NCBI RefSeq assembly: GCF_024586455.1
Contig: NW_026089624.1
Location: 11,375,341 to 11,439,340 of the forward strand
DNA from: Bactrocera neohumeralis
Taxonomy: Eukaryota > Arthropoda > Insecta > Diptera > Tephritidae
Reading direction: 5' to 3'
Length of the DNA: 64,000 nt
Shown here: positions 9,475 through 21,170 of the stretch, one piece after another
Layout of the letters: each line of letters opens with the position of its first letter
How positions within the stretch are numbered: position 1 is the stretch's first letter
Notes under the pieces: model-generated
Seen by the model: only the letters and a program-made list of their open reading frames with translations
Databases searched by the model: none
Told to the model about the DNA's origin: nothing
Position numbers and translations under genes: made by a program

Positions 9475-11930
9475 TAGTTCTTCTTCTTAATTGGCGTAGA
9501 CACTGCTTACACGATTATAGCCGAGTTAACAACAGCGCGCCAGTCGTTTCTTCTTTTCGCTACGTGGCGCCAATTGGATATTCCAAGCGAAGTCAGGTCC
9601 TTCTCCACTTGGTCCTTCCAATGGAGTGGAGGTCTTCCTCTTCCTCTGCTTTCCCCGGCGGCTACTGCGTTGAATACTTTCACAGCTGGAGTGTTTTCGT
9701 CCAGTCGGACATGACCTATCCAGCGTAGCCGCTGTCTTTTAATTCGCTGAACTATGTCAATGTCGTCGTATATCTCGTACAGCTCATCGTTCCATCGAAT
9801 GCAATATTCGCCGTGGCCAACGCGCAAAGGACCATAAATCTTTCGCAGAACCTTTCTCTTGAAAACTCGTAACGTCGACTCATCGGTTGCTGTCATCGTC
9901 CAAGCCTCTGCACCATATAGCAGGACGGGAATTATGAGCGAGTTGGGCTTTTGTTCGTCGAGAGAGGACTTTACTTTTCAATTGCCTATTCAGTCCATAG
10001 TAGCACCTGTTGGCAAGAGCAATCCTGCGTTGGATTTCCAGGCTGACATTGTTGGTGGTGTTAATACTGGTACCTAAATAAACGAAATTATCTACAACTT
10101 CAAAGTTATGACTGTCAACAGTGACGTGCGAGCCAGGCGACGACTGTTTGTTTGATGACAGGAGATACTTGAATATCTGGTCGTTTGTTGATTTGCCAGG
10201 TCTAAAGCCACACTGATAAGGTCCAATCAGTTTGTTCACGGTGGGCTTTAATCTTTCACACAATACGCGATGTTGAGGAGGCTTATCTCACGTTAGTTGG
10301 CGCAGATTGTGGCGTCTCCATTTTTATGGATTGGGCAGAGCACACTTAAATTCCAATCGTTGGGCATGCTTTCGTCCCACCATATTTTACAAAGAAGGTG
10401 ATGCATGCTCCTTATCAGCTCTTCGCCGCCGTGTTTGAATAGCTTGACCGGCAATCCATCGGCCCCCGCCGCTTTGTTCTTCAGGCGGGTAATTGCTATT
10501 CGAACTTCTTCATGGTCGGGCAATGGAGCGTCTGCTCCATCGTCATCGATTGGGGAATCGGGTTTGCCTTCTTCAGGTGTTGTTCACTGCCATTCATCAG
10601 ACTCTAGAAGTGTTCCCTCCATAATTTAAGTATGCTCTGGGCATCAGTGACTAGATCACCTTTGGGGGTTCTACAAGAGTATGCTCCGGTCTTGAAACCT
10701 TCTGTTAGCCGCCGGAGTTTTTCGTAGAATCTTCGAGCAGTACCCCTGTCGGCCAGCTTATCAAGCTCTTCGTACTCACGCATTTCAGCCTCTTTCTTCT
10801 TCTGTCTGAAAATGCGTCTCGCTTCCCTCTTCAACTCTCGGTATCTATCCCATCCCGCACGTGTTGTGGTCGATAGTAACGTTGCAAGGTAGGCAGTCTG
10901 TTTTTTCTCCGCTGCAACACGGCATTCCTCGTTGTACCAGCTGTTCTTTTGCATTCTCCGAAAACCAATGGTTTCGGTTGCAGCTGTACGTAAGGAGTTT
11001 GAACTGCCGTCCCACAGTTCCCTTATATCGAGTTGTTGACGAGTGCTCTCAGAGAGCAGGAGTGCAAGTCGAGTAGAAAATCGTTCTGCTGTCTGTTGTG
11101 ATTGCAGCTTCTCGACGTCGAACCTTCCTTGTGTTGGTTGGCGTACATATTTTGCTGCACAGAGGCGGGTGCGAATCCTGGTTGCACCAAGATAGTGGTC
11201 CGAGTCGGTGTTAGGACCTCGGAGCGTACGCACGTCTGGAACACTGGAGACGTGTCTTCCGTCTATCACAACATGATCGGTCTGGTTGTTGGCTTTTCGA
11301 TCCGGAGACAGCCAGGTAGCTTGATGTATCTTCTTGTGCTGGAATCTAGTACAAGAGATATTTCGGGCCCCGGCGAAGTCTATCAGCCTCAACCCATTTG
11401 GGGATGTTTCGTCGTGGAGGCTGAATTTACCGACCGTAGTGCCAATATACCTTCTTTGCCCACCCTGGCGTTAAAGTCGCCAAGCACGATTTTGACATCG
11501 TGGCGGGGGCAGCGCTCATAAGCGCGCTCCAAGCGCTCATAGAAGGCATCTTTGGTCACATCGTCCTTCTCTTCTGTCGGGGCGTGGGCGCAAATCAGCG
11601 ATATGTTGAAGAACATCGCTTTGATGCGGATTGTGGCTAAACGTTCATTCACCGGAGTGAATGATAGTACTCGGCGACGGAGTCTCTCTCCCACCACGAA
11701 TCCCACACCAAACTTGCGCTCCTTTATATGGCCACTGTAGTAAATGTCACAAGGTACTACTCGTCTCTGTCCTTGTCCCACCCATCGCATTTCTTGGACG
11801 GCGGTAATGTCAGCCTTTATTTTCGCGAGGACATCAACCAGCTGGGCATGGGCACCTTCCCAATGAAGGGTCCGGACATTCCAGGTGCATGCCTTGATAT
11901 CGTAGTCCTTATTTCGTACGGAATTATGGA
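9475..11930 (-). mobile_element. RTE-like LINE with internally deleted reverse transcriptase
   Basis: The minus strand carries an endonuclease region (11790-10604) with IYYSGHIKERKFGVGF, ICAHAPTEEKDD, VLGDFNARVGKEG and TLRGPNTDSDHYL. The reverse transcriptase start (10523-10200) has KAAGADGLPVKLFKHGG, LCPIHKNGDATICANYR and YQCGFRPGKSTNDQIF. The next residues are KYLLSSNKQSS, so the catalytic core with YADD is missing. The C-terminal part (10160-9507) has RWNDELYEIYDDIDIVQ and RLRWIGHV. It ends in a short AAG-repeat tail near 9480. The endonuclease resembles the craniofacial-development-protein-2-like (BovB/RTE) type. Frameshifts are present too. Confidence 0.8.
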
Positions 11931-12211
11931 CGGGTGGATTTGTTTGTTACATTCACTTGCAATGCAAAATGGCTATAGATTACAGAAATTTTGAATCGCA
12001 ACCAATCAGCAGGATCGCCACAATGTCACAGCTACATTGTTTGATGGACTTTATCTTGAAGCAACGTATGTATATATGATGCTGGATGTACTCTGTTGAG
12101 GTGCAAAAAAGAGGTTTGTCGCACGCACACATTCGTCTTTGGGTGGTGGATGGTGACCAGATGAAATTGATGAAATCATTTCTGCGGAAATTCCTGATTC
12201 GGGGAAACTTT

Positions 12212-12960
12212 AGTATACCATCCCACGATTTCAGGGTTAAAAGTAGTATGGTTGGATAGGGCTGATGCTCCAGATTAAGAAAATATTTAGATTTGCATTT
12301 TAAGTTGAAAATTTCGCTAATTTCTCCATTTATAGTAACTTTTTCTTTCATATTATGCACTTTTTATACAGTTACACTTCACTGAAATATTTCTACATAT
12401 TTATTTTATATTTATTATTTAGATATTTGCTTAAAATAAGCATTTTATATTTTACATAAATATTATTACACGCACCATAACAATAAGTGTTGTGTGTTGT
12501 CAAATAATAAGTGTTACCATATCCCAAACCATTGAAAACAATAAAAATAAATAAAAAAGACTTATGCAGGAAAAAAATAACCCTGGTTGATCCAACACCG
12601 GGGTATGTCAAGTTTTTTTCGAGTAAAACTCTTTTTTTTAGCTTTCTTTCTATTGCATTTTTGTTAGTTAAAATATATTAGTATGGTAACTCTGATTATT
12701 TGACAGTTTGTAGCTCTTTCGGTATTGTTAAGTAAATAGATTTGAACAATATGTCAAATAAAACAATTTTAGCACCATATAAAATGACTGTGTACAAACG
12801 AATGAGTGAAGTGCTAGTGGATATAAAATTGCAAACTATATGTGTAATATTAGTTTTGAATCGACAAAATACGTAATTTAAATAGTGGTAATTATCAACT
12901 TTAAACGCAAATATCTCGAAAACTATAAGTTTCCTGCGGCTATAACTATATACAGTGGAC
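12212..12960 (+). repeat. A-monomer-A' repeat element, copy 2
   Basis: Block A at 12212-12490 (CAGGGTTAAAA, GCTCCAGATTAAG), one eroded monomer at 12575-12640 (TTGATCCAACACCGGGG) and inverted block A' at 12870-12960. The right end touches the Tc1 relic at 12953. Confidence 0.55.
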
Positions 12961-13530
12961 TAATAAAGTTTACATACACCTACTTAGTTCTATTAAATTA
13001 CGACACGTTTATTTGATATAAAATGAATAAATTTTGTAATTTTTTTCTATCCATTTCAAAACATGTATATTTAACATTAAATTTAGTATATCAAAATATT
13101 TTTTTTTTACACAAACAAAAAAAATTAATGCTAAAGCTTAAAATGAGCATAATTTATATCAAAAAAGTTTACGTACAGTAATGATTATTTATATAAATCA
13201 AAAGTAGTTACAATAGTTTTAGCGGTTTTTGGCCAATATTTTGTTCCTATTATTGTCCCTAGACATCGATGTATGCTCCCCACTCACTTTCTAGTATTAT
13301 TTCCGGATATTTTGACCCACTAAGTCCATGATCCAGCTTTTTGGCCTTATTTTGATGAAATTCTATGTTTTCGAATACGATTTCCCAAAAAGTTCCAGAT
13401 ATTTTGAATAGGATTAATGTATGGTGATTGCGGGACTTATGGAGTTATGTTTAATTTGTCTTTTTCTTTATTGAAACGGAAGAAAGGGATGATTTTACAT
13501 TTCATTGAAATTGCAACTAGTGATAAATGT
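12953..13530 (-). pseudogene. Tc1-like transposon relic
   Basis: An end of Tc1 type, CAGTGGACTAATAAAGTTTA, lies at 12954 next to a TA. On the minus strand around 13430-13330 the frame reads QSPYINPIQNIWNFLG then NRIRKHRISSK. This is the conserved DDE end block QSPDLNPIENLW of Tc1 transposases with the catalytic Asp replaced by Tyr. Stops and frame changes follow. The N-terminal half and the other terminus are missing. The stretch 13530-13700 shows nothing further. Confidence 0.65.
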
Positions 13531-13699
13531 AAACTAACAAGCCACTAAACAACTTATGAAGTAAAACAATAAAAGATACAAGCTTTTTTCTTTATTAAAC
13601 GAATAATAACTAAATTTACTTTAACTTTCTTGTTTAAACGAATAATAACTAAATAATTAATACCTAAATATTATGATATTTGTTATTTTCTTAGGTTCT

Positions 13700-15830
13700 T
13701 AATAGATCATCGGGCTTCAATGTTTACGTGATTTTGTAACCTTTTGCTTGTTTCGATGCCGCGCCAATGTATAATTTCGCAGCGCATTCCCATAGTTGAA
13801 TTGTCCGTATGTCCAAATAGGTTTCAAAGTTTGATTGTAGACCACGATTTTATTTGATTTTGTTAAGGGTGATTTCTTGTCGATCAACCAGTTTATTTTT
13901 TGGTATTTTGTTTTTAGTTCTGAAACTTTTTTTGTGTATGATCCTTCCAATTCAACTATGCATCCAACGTCATACCAAGATATTTCACAGAGGTGGAGTA
14001 CGGAATTACTTCATTTCCAATATGTAAGGGGATATACGTAGCACTTTTGTTAGTGAAGTTTATATGGATAGATTTTAACTTGTTTAAAGTAATGTACTAT
14101 TTCTGTGTCCATTCTACAATTTGATTTAGTGAAGATTGCGTTCTGTGCGGCGTCTCAACTTCATTTCTGCCGGTCGTAATGATGAAGGTATCATTTACAA
14201 ATGTGGCGATTGCGCAGTTTGGCGGCGTCGGCATGTCGCTAGTAAACAAAATGTATAAGAGTGGTTCCAGGACACTTCCTAGGGGTACACCGGTTTTTGT
14301 CGGCTGTAACGTAGCATATGATTGTCCCTGACATACCAAATGTATATCCTGCATGCAACGAGTCTCCGCATGATACTGGCGACCTCTTTGCATGCCCAAC
14401 GAACCCTACTCATCTAACACCCTGCTCCCTCTGGTCCGACCCCGTCGAAACAGCACGTTTTTTGGGCCTTCCGTTAGATGACGTCGACGACAACACAAGT
14501 GACCCTTACCATCCTAATGGGGATTAGATATTCCGTTAAAACAACGACAACAATATGATTGTCCCTGCTTGATTCTGAAGTAGCGGTTGCTCAGGTAAAA
14601 GTCAACTAGATCGGTTAGATACTCTGGAAAGTGAAGTTTTAATTTATGTAGTGAGCCATGGTGCCATACTCTATCGAAGGCCTGGAATACGTCAAGAAAA
14701 ACAGCTGTGCAATTGTGCTTTTTCCCATCGCATCTTCGATTATGTTCGTTAATCGATGAACTTAATCGATTGAGGAATGTTGAGATCTAAATCCAAATTG
14801 ATGAATTGGTATAAGTCTCTTTTCTTCAATTATGTTCTGAAGTCTTCTATAGTCATACATCTGAAAATAGACAACAGTGAGATTAGACGATATAACGAGG
14901 CCTCATGTGCGCTTTTGCCAGGTTTTTGTACCATAATGATTTCAGATACTCCCTATGACAATGGGAGTTGCTGAGATTTTAGCAAGCGTTTATTATCGTC
15001 GTAAGCTTTGCTATTGCTTTTCGCGTTAAATTTTTTAGTACATCATCAGTAACCAAGTCGAAGCCGGGAGCCCTTTTTGGTTTAAATATACTTTTAATGA
15101 TATTTTCCACTTCTTTATTTGTTGCTGGTTGGATTTCACACACGTATTGCGATTCTTCCAGCTGCGGTAAAGTACCATCGAGCGCAACAGGACTCTGAAA
15201 AAACTACCGCTTTTTCTTGGTCGCTTTGGCCCAGGATCCGTTTGGCTTTCTGAGGGGTGTATTCGACAGAATTGGTTTCCTAACATTATTTACAGCTTTC
15301 CAAAGGGAATAACATGTATTTTTGTATGGCGTTAATTTATTAATATAATTAGAAATGTTGTGGTTTGTAAATTACTTTATTTTGGTGCTGAGAAGCTTAG
15401 TTAAATTGCTTAATTCTGTTTTGTATTGAGGTTTAAGTCGCGTGATTTGCCTTTTTTTACGTAATTTTCTCTTTTTCTTTATGAGTTCTAAAATATTGGA
15501 AGGATATTTAGTATAAAAGTTTTTTTGTTTAGGAACAATAGTACTTTTCCAAGCCGATTCTTGAATAGTTTTCCTAAATGTATGAACTTCATCTTCTAAA
15601 ATATCTTTAAATCTAAACTTTGAAATACTTCCAATTCGTATGTCTATTAGAGAGATAAGGTGGGATGTCGATTTCTTTTAGGTGGCCATTTAGGATTAGA
15701 TATACTGGCGAATGGTCCGAATTTAAGTCCAACCCATTTCCCATGGTAATGAACGTCTTAGATATTTGTCGGGTGATGAAAAGTCGATCAGGTCAAGTAA
15801 TTTTCTTGTGTCGGAAGGGTGACTGTCTGT
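13700..15830 (-). mobile_element. Second Jockey-like LINE relic, interrupted by another LINE
   Basis: From 5' to 3' on the minus strand: an endonuclease end with LDLNSDHSPVYLILNG near 15710, an endonuclease-RT linker around 15600-15300, RT motifs VFLDVFQAFDRVWHHGSL near 14690, GVPLGSVLEPLLYILF near 14270 and FVNDTFIITTGRNE (the YADD block degraded to FVND) near 14190, and a thumb region with KSNKIVVYNQTLKPIWTYG near 13830. Frameshifts are frequent. The family differs from the 241-3962 element. Removing the 14331-14567 insertion restores one continuous RT frame across the break. Confidence 0.75.
14331..14567 (+). mobile_element. 5'-truncated LINE insertion with 15 bp target duplication
   Basis: Encodes the C-terminal tail CNESPHDTGDLFACP and FLGLPLDDVDDN of the 241-3962 family, then a stop and a tail of ACAACGACAACA type. 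The 15 bp ATATGATTGTCCCTG precedes it (ends 14330) and is repeated at its far end (14553-14567). This is the signature of target-primed reverse transcription, here inside the RT frame of an older LINE. Confidence 0.85.
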
Positions 15831-16925
15831 CTGTCCGTCCGTAACTTGAGTAAAAGTTTAGATATCTTGAGGAATTTTGGTACGCAGGTTTTTTAGTACA
15901 AAAAAGTTGAAGTTCGTAGATAGGCGTAATCGGACCACTGCACCGCCCACAAAACGCTCGTTAATCGAAAACTTATAAAGTGTCATAACTAAGGACTAAA
16001 TTAAGTATAAAACTCTAATTTGGCAATAATCTAACAAACAAAAATTTTAAAAAAGTGTGCGTGGCCGGCCCCTCCCTATAATAAGTTTAATCTACATATC
16101 TTCTAAATCTGTAAAGCTAGAACCACCAAATTCGCGGAGCCCAAATATTATAAGAACTTCTATAGACAGTGTGAAAATAGATGAAATCGGAAGATAGCCC
16201 CATTCACTCCCCATTATGGGAGCCGGTGTGAAAATCGGACGATGGCCGTGGCACCGCCAACTTATTGGTGAAACTCCATATCTCGGGACAGGAGCACTCC
16301 TCTTACATTCCTATACTATAGTACGAAAATGGAGGAAAACGGACAACATCCACGCCTATATAATAGTACGAAAATGGAGGAAATCGGATAACATCCACGC
16401 CTACTTCCATATAACGAAAACTTATAAAGTGTCATAACTAAGGATTAAATTAAGATATAAAACTCTAATTTGGCAAAAATCTAACATACAAAAAAATTTT
16501 AAAAAGTGGGCGCGGCCGGCCCTTCTCTCTAATAAGATTAATTTACATATCTTCTAAACCTGTAAAGCTAGAACCACCAAATTCGCGAAGCCCAAGTATT
16601 ATAAGAACTTCTACCGACAGTATGAAAATAGATGAAATATCTTCCGATTTGCTCACTCCCCATATAACGGCACTGTTGAAAAGTACTAAAGGTGCAATAA
16701 ATCCATAACTAAATACGCCAGACATTAAATTTTACCTCCGAGGTAGCACAAAAAGGCTTTATGGGAGCCGGTGCGAAAATCGGACCATGGCCGTGGCACC
16801 GCCCACTTATTGGTAAAACTCCATATCTCGGGACCGGAGCACTCTTCTTACATTCCTATATAATAGTACAAAAATGGAGGAAATCGGACATCATCCACGC
16901 CTACTTCCATATAACACAATTTTAA
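15820..16925 (-). repeat. Eroded, internally duplicated TATACTCTC-family repeat
   Basis: Starts with GTCTGTCTGTCCGTCCGTAACT and holds the family's CCGCCCAC and GGCCGTGGCACCGCC blocks. About 15970-16215 is repeated at 16425-16700, and about 16210-16420 at 16755-16920, so a ~500 bp tandem duplication exists. No coding sign. Confidence 0.6.
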
Positions 16926-17129
16926 ATTTCCCTTCATTCTTTAATTTTCCAGTACACAAATCAAGAAGCAATTAAAAAAACGGGATTAAACTTTGCACAA
17001 ATGATCAATTCTTCAATTAGCCCCCAATATGCTTAATATAAAGATTTTCAAACTTCCAGTTGACTTTGTACCGCATGTACCGACTAATGTGTAAGTTATC
17101 TCAATGAAAATATGAGAGCGTGTTTTACT

Positions 17130-17230
17130 AAGATTTACTGATCTAAACGGGGCTAGATTTTGAAATAACTGCTTTTGACCTGATCAGTTCCGGTGCGTAG
17201 AACCGGCTGGAACAACTACAATAAAACAAA
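17130..17230. mobile_element. Short retroposon-like insertion with ~11 bp target duplication
   Basis: About 100 bp related to the LINE 5' head (TTCCGGTGCGTAGAACCGGC). It is flanked by CGTGTTTTACT (17119-17129) and CGTGTTTTGCT (17231-17241), one mismatch. On the + strand it ends in an A/C-rich stretch that could be a tail, so its sense strand is uncertain. The surrounding 16925-17130 and 17230-17590 show nothing recognisable. Confidence 0.55.
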
Positions 17231-17589
17231 CGTGTTTTGCTCATAACTGTGTATCTTTATGCCTAAAGTAGATTTCAGCGAAAACTTGACCTAGCCCCTA
17301 TATAACTAATATAAGGATTTTTTAACTTCTGGCTGACTTTACCCTATATGATTGGTTTTTTAGACATGTTAATAGAATCTGGTATTGGAAAAATAGATAT
17401 AATTAGGTCGATTCTACCCCAACTCCCTTATCCTACATATAATGATTTTCGTTATTCTAACAAACCTTATGTGTCTGTTAGTGTATGAGCTAAATATAGT
17501 ATATGTACAATTATTATTACAATTGTATATATATAAAATTACTTGGATTTCGGTCTCTGGGTTGGATTCGTAGAAGTTGCAAGAGTATA

Positions 17590-18440
17590 AAATGTTCGGT
17601 TTAAAATTAATTTTACTCTTATATTTTACATTTTTATGTTCACTAAAACTGCACTAATTCACACACATGTACACATTTATTTTACATTATATAACGCAAA
17701 CATAGTTTTATGTCAATATTTAACTTATTGTTTAATTCTAATTATTTAGCAATAACAAAATAGTTACGAACTGTCAAATAATCAAAGTTACCATACTAAT
17801 ATATTTTGCAAACGAACAAACAAAAATAAAATAGAAAGTAAAACTATACCCCAAATGCATAAAACATCTTTCAGTATTTTTCTTTACTTGAGAAATCCCG
17901 GTGTTGGATTCAACAAAGTTGCCAAAGCAGCCAAAAGGCATTCTACGCAAGAAAAAAACTTGATACACCCCGGTGCTGGATCAACCAGGGTTATGTTTTT
18001 GAAACGCCGTCAACGCAAAAGGACTTCTACGCGAAGAAACACACCCGGTTAATAAAACGATATTTGGCGAATGACAACGGCAATAATGCCGGAAACTTTG
18101 CTATTTTAATATTCGTTTGGCGTAAAAATATTGCCAATAAAAATATACGTATAAGCAAATGAAAAAGGGATGAAACCCTTTTGTTCTATTAAATTGGAGT
18201 AATTTGTTTATATTCTATTCGATTCCTACTTAGATAACCACTTCTTGAAAGTAACACGTTAGATATTTCGGATAGTGCAAAACTGGCTTTAATTCAAAAT
18301 TTAACTTATTGTTCAATATGATTTATATAAACAAATAAATAAGTTTCCCGTAGTAGAAACTCCTCTATCCGCCCATATCCATAATCCTCGAAATCCTGGG
18401 ACTGTATTCTAAGGTTTTCCCGATATTTCATTGCACATAG
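17590..18440 (+). repeat. A-monomer-A' repeat element, copy 3
   Basis: An AT-rich block A part at 17600-17800, nearly two monomers at 17886-18052 (CCCGGTGTTGGAT and CCCCGGTGCTGGATC) and a right part at 18240-18440 with inverted A-type text (CTCCTCTATCCGCCCATATCC). 18440-18830 has only AT-rich sequence. Confidence 0.5.
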
Positions 18441-18834
18441 CATCCAGGTCCTTTTTTAATCCAGAGTAATTTTTAAGGTCGATTACCATTTAGAATGAAA
18501 ATGATAAATATGAAATTATAAGATGATATTCTCCAATTTAAAACTAATTTTCATAAAGGTTAAATATTGAATTAAAGTTGTTTTGCACTACTTAATAATA
18601 CGTTAAGTATTCTTTTGGCGACGCGATCTGACAGTGTGAGCGGATAGCGGAGGTCCTTAGGATTATTAAATGTGTATTTGTGTTTTGCAAAAATTGCAAC
18701 AATTGTATAAAAATTCACACTCCAAGTTTGTGTGTACATTTCCATGACAAATACCAGGTTGCCAAATATTGTGTTCTGAAAAAATAATCAACAAATTTTC
18801 TCTTAATCATATAAAGAGACGAATATAATAACAT

Positions 18835-19735
18835 CATCGGGGTTAAAATGGGTATGTACGGGTAGAGCAAATTCCAGGTTAAAGAAATATATAAATATAG
18901 TTGCCGTTGACTTATAGTTTTTAAGATCTTTGCATCTTGAGTTCATAATTTATAATTTATAATGAATTTTATACTTATATTTTTAACAATTATATCCACT
19001 AACACTTGACTAATTCGTTTACCCAGCTATTTTATATTAAATAGTGCAAAAATAACTTTAATTTAATATTTAACTTTTGTGCAATTCTTTTTGTTCATAC
19101 CATAACAAAAGGGTCTATATATTTCACAAAGGAACCATAAATAATAAAGAAAACAAATTATGGTGTTTATATTTCTCTTTTGTCGAACTACTTACTGCAC
19201 GGGCGGATTTTGATGTCGCAAAGAGAAAAAAAAAGTAATAATAATACTACAACGGGGTGTGCATAGTTCTTTTGTGTCGAACGTCTTTCTGCACGGGCGA
19301 CTTCAGCCGCTCCTCAAAAATAATAACCCTGGCTGCTGTTCCAACACCGGTATTTATCAAGATAGTAAAATTTCTGAAAGATTTTACAGAACTCATTACT
19401 CGATAATGGAGTTTGTATTGACGGTATAATCTTTGTTGTTGTAACGGCAGAATTGTGCCGACTTGACAGTCCTTGGCCGAATACAAATCCGGGTCCGTTC
19501 CGGTTTCGTAGACTCGACTGCCATGGGAACGACTTTTTTTACTTATTTTTTCGATTGTGTAGTAGATAGAAAGTTAAAAAGGATGTTTAAAATTCATTAT
19601 TAATCAAAGAAACACGCACTTTAAAAGTTGAATTTTTGAACTTTAAAAGCCAGTATCTCAAAAACCGTAAGTCAGCGACAGCTTTTTTAATCTGGAAAAT
19701 TTCCTACATCCGTACATACCCATTTGCTAGGGCTC
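18835..19735 (+). repeat. A-monomer-A' repeat element, copy 4
   Basis: Block A at 18835-19105 (GGTATGTACGGGTAGAGC), monomer at 19250-19350 and a clear inverted A' at 19565-19735 (CATCCGTACATACCC). The two A arms are reverse complements over more than 90 bp with substitutions. A short LINE-head-like sequence lies between monomer and A'. Confidence 0.65.
19427..19533 (-). mobile_element. Short LINE-head-like retroposon
   Basis: Minus strand starts GTCGTTCCCATGGCAGTCG and has AGTCTACGAAACCGG, then GGCCAAGGACTGTC, and ends in an ACAACAACAA tail near 19430. This is the head-plus-tail layout of a very short retroposon. I saw no clean target duplication. Confidence 0.5.
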
Positions 19736-19975
19736 TTGGTTCGCTGGGTGATTTGCCCTCCGTCAGATGTCTGATGTACCATTTTACTCTGGCTTCACTC
19801 ATTCCAGCTTTTATTAAGTCGTCAAAACCTCCTACGCAGCCGTCCGCCGGCACCTGTACCGATCTTTCCCGTCTAGTTAGAGCCGCTACTCACCAAGCTG
19901 TCATGTGAGGGTGGGCTACTGGACACGCCTGATTCCATTTCAGTTACCATTTGTCTCATTTGTTGTGTTCTTTGC
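19735..19975 (-). pseudogene. LINE ORF1 (gag-like) fragment
   Basis: The minus strand reads GFDDLIKAGMSEARVKWYI then RHLTEGKSPSEPRAL, and further 5' MRQMVTEMESGV. I associate this block with ORF1 proteins of R1/LOA-type LINEs. It is isolated, with a stop upstream, and is a relic. Confidence 0.45.
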
Positions 19976-20009
19976 ATTAAAGCGAAGTTGTTCTTCAACA
20001 TATCGCTGA

Positions 20010-21170
20010 TTTGCGCCCATCCCCGAGGGAAGAGAAGGGCGAAGTGACCAAGGATGATTTGAAACGCACCTGCTGCCCCCGCGACGATGTCATAATCGTG
20101 CTTGGCGACTTGAACGCCATGCTGGGCAAAGAAGGTATCTTTGACACTGCGGTCGGTATTTTCAGCCTCCACGTTGACACATCCCCAAATGGGTTGAGGC
20201 TGATCGACTTCGTGAGGCCTGAAATATGGTTATCTGCCGTAGTAGATTCCAGCATAAGAAAATTAATGAAGCTACCTGGCTGTCTTTGGATCGAAAAGCC
20301 GTCAACCAGATGTGATAGACAGAAGATACTTCTCTAGTGTTTTAGACGTGCGTACGCTCCGAGGTCCTAACATCGACTAGGACCACTATCTTGTGGTAGC
20401 CAAAATACGCACTCGCCTCTGTCACGTCAACAAACACAGGGAAGGTTTGACTCGAGAAGGTGCAATCACAACAGACGACCGAGCGATTTTTTGCTCGACT
20501 TGCGCTCCTGCTCTTTGAGAGCACTCGTCAGCAACTTGGTATAAGAGAACTGTGGGACGGCATTTCATGCTCCTTACCTACAGCTCCAAACGAAACCATT
20601 GGTTTTCGAAATAGACAAAAGAACAACTGGTACGATGAGGATCACCCCAGAGGTGATTTAGTGACTGATGCCCTGAGGAGGGAACACTTCTCCAGCCTCC
20701 TGAATGACAGTAAAAGCTTTACACCAGGAGATGGAGAACCCGATTCCCCAATCGATGACGGATGGAACAACGTTCCATTGCCCGACTGTGAAAAAGTTCG
20801 AATAGCAATTGTCCGTCTGAAGAACAACAAAGCGGTGGGGCCGATGGATTGCCGGTCGAGCTATTCAAATACGGCGGCGAAGAACTGATAAGGAGCATGC
20901 ATCAGCTCCTTTGTAGAATATGATCGGACGAAAGCAATCAATCCACAAAAAGGGAGACCTCACAATCTGCGCCAACTACCGTAGGATAAACCTCCTCAAC
21001 ATCGCGTATAAAGTTCTATCGACTGTATTGTGTGAAAGACTAAAGCCCACCGTCAAGAAACTGATTGGACCTCAGTGTGGCTTTTGGCCTGGGAAATCAA
21101 CAACTGACCTGATTTTCACCATGCGCCAAATCTTAGATGTGCCTAAGATAATTATTCGAAACTTAAAACC
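20010..21170 (+). pseudogene. RTE-like LINE fragment, internally deleted
   Basis: Plus-strand copy of the 9475-11930 family. It shows endonuclease pieces (DDVIIVLGDLNAMLGKEGIF, NGLRLIDFVRPE), the linker (QSQQTTERFFARLALLLFES, RELWDGIS), a jump from NNWYDEDHPRGDLVTDA that deletes ~80 residues, then the RT start (VRIAIVRLKNNKAVGP, CANYRRINLLNIAYKVLS, QCGFWPGKSTTDLIF). It stops before the catalytic core and runs into a poly-A stretch at 21180. Stops and frameshifts make it dead. 21200-21540 shows nothing recognisable. Confidence 0.75.
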
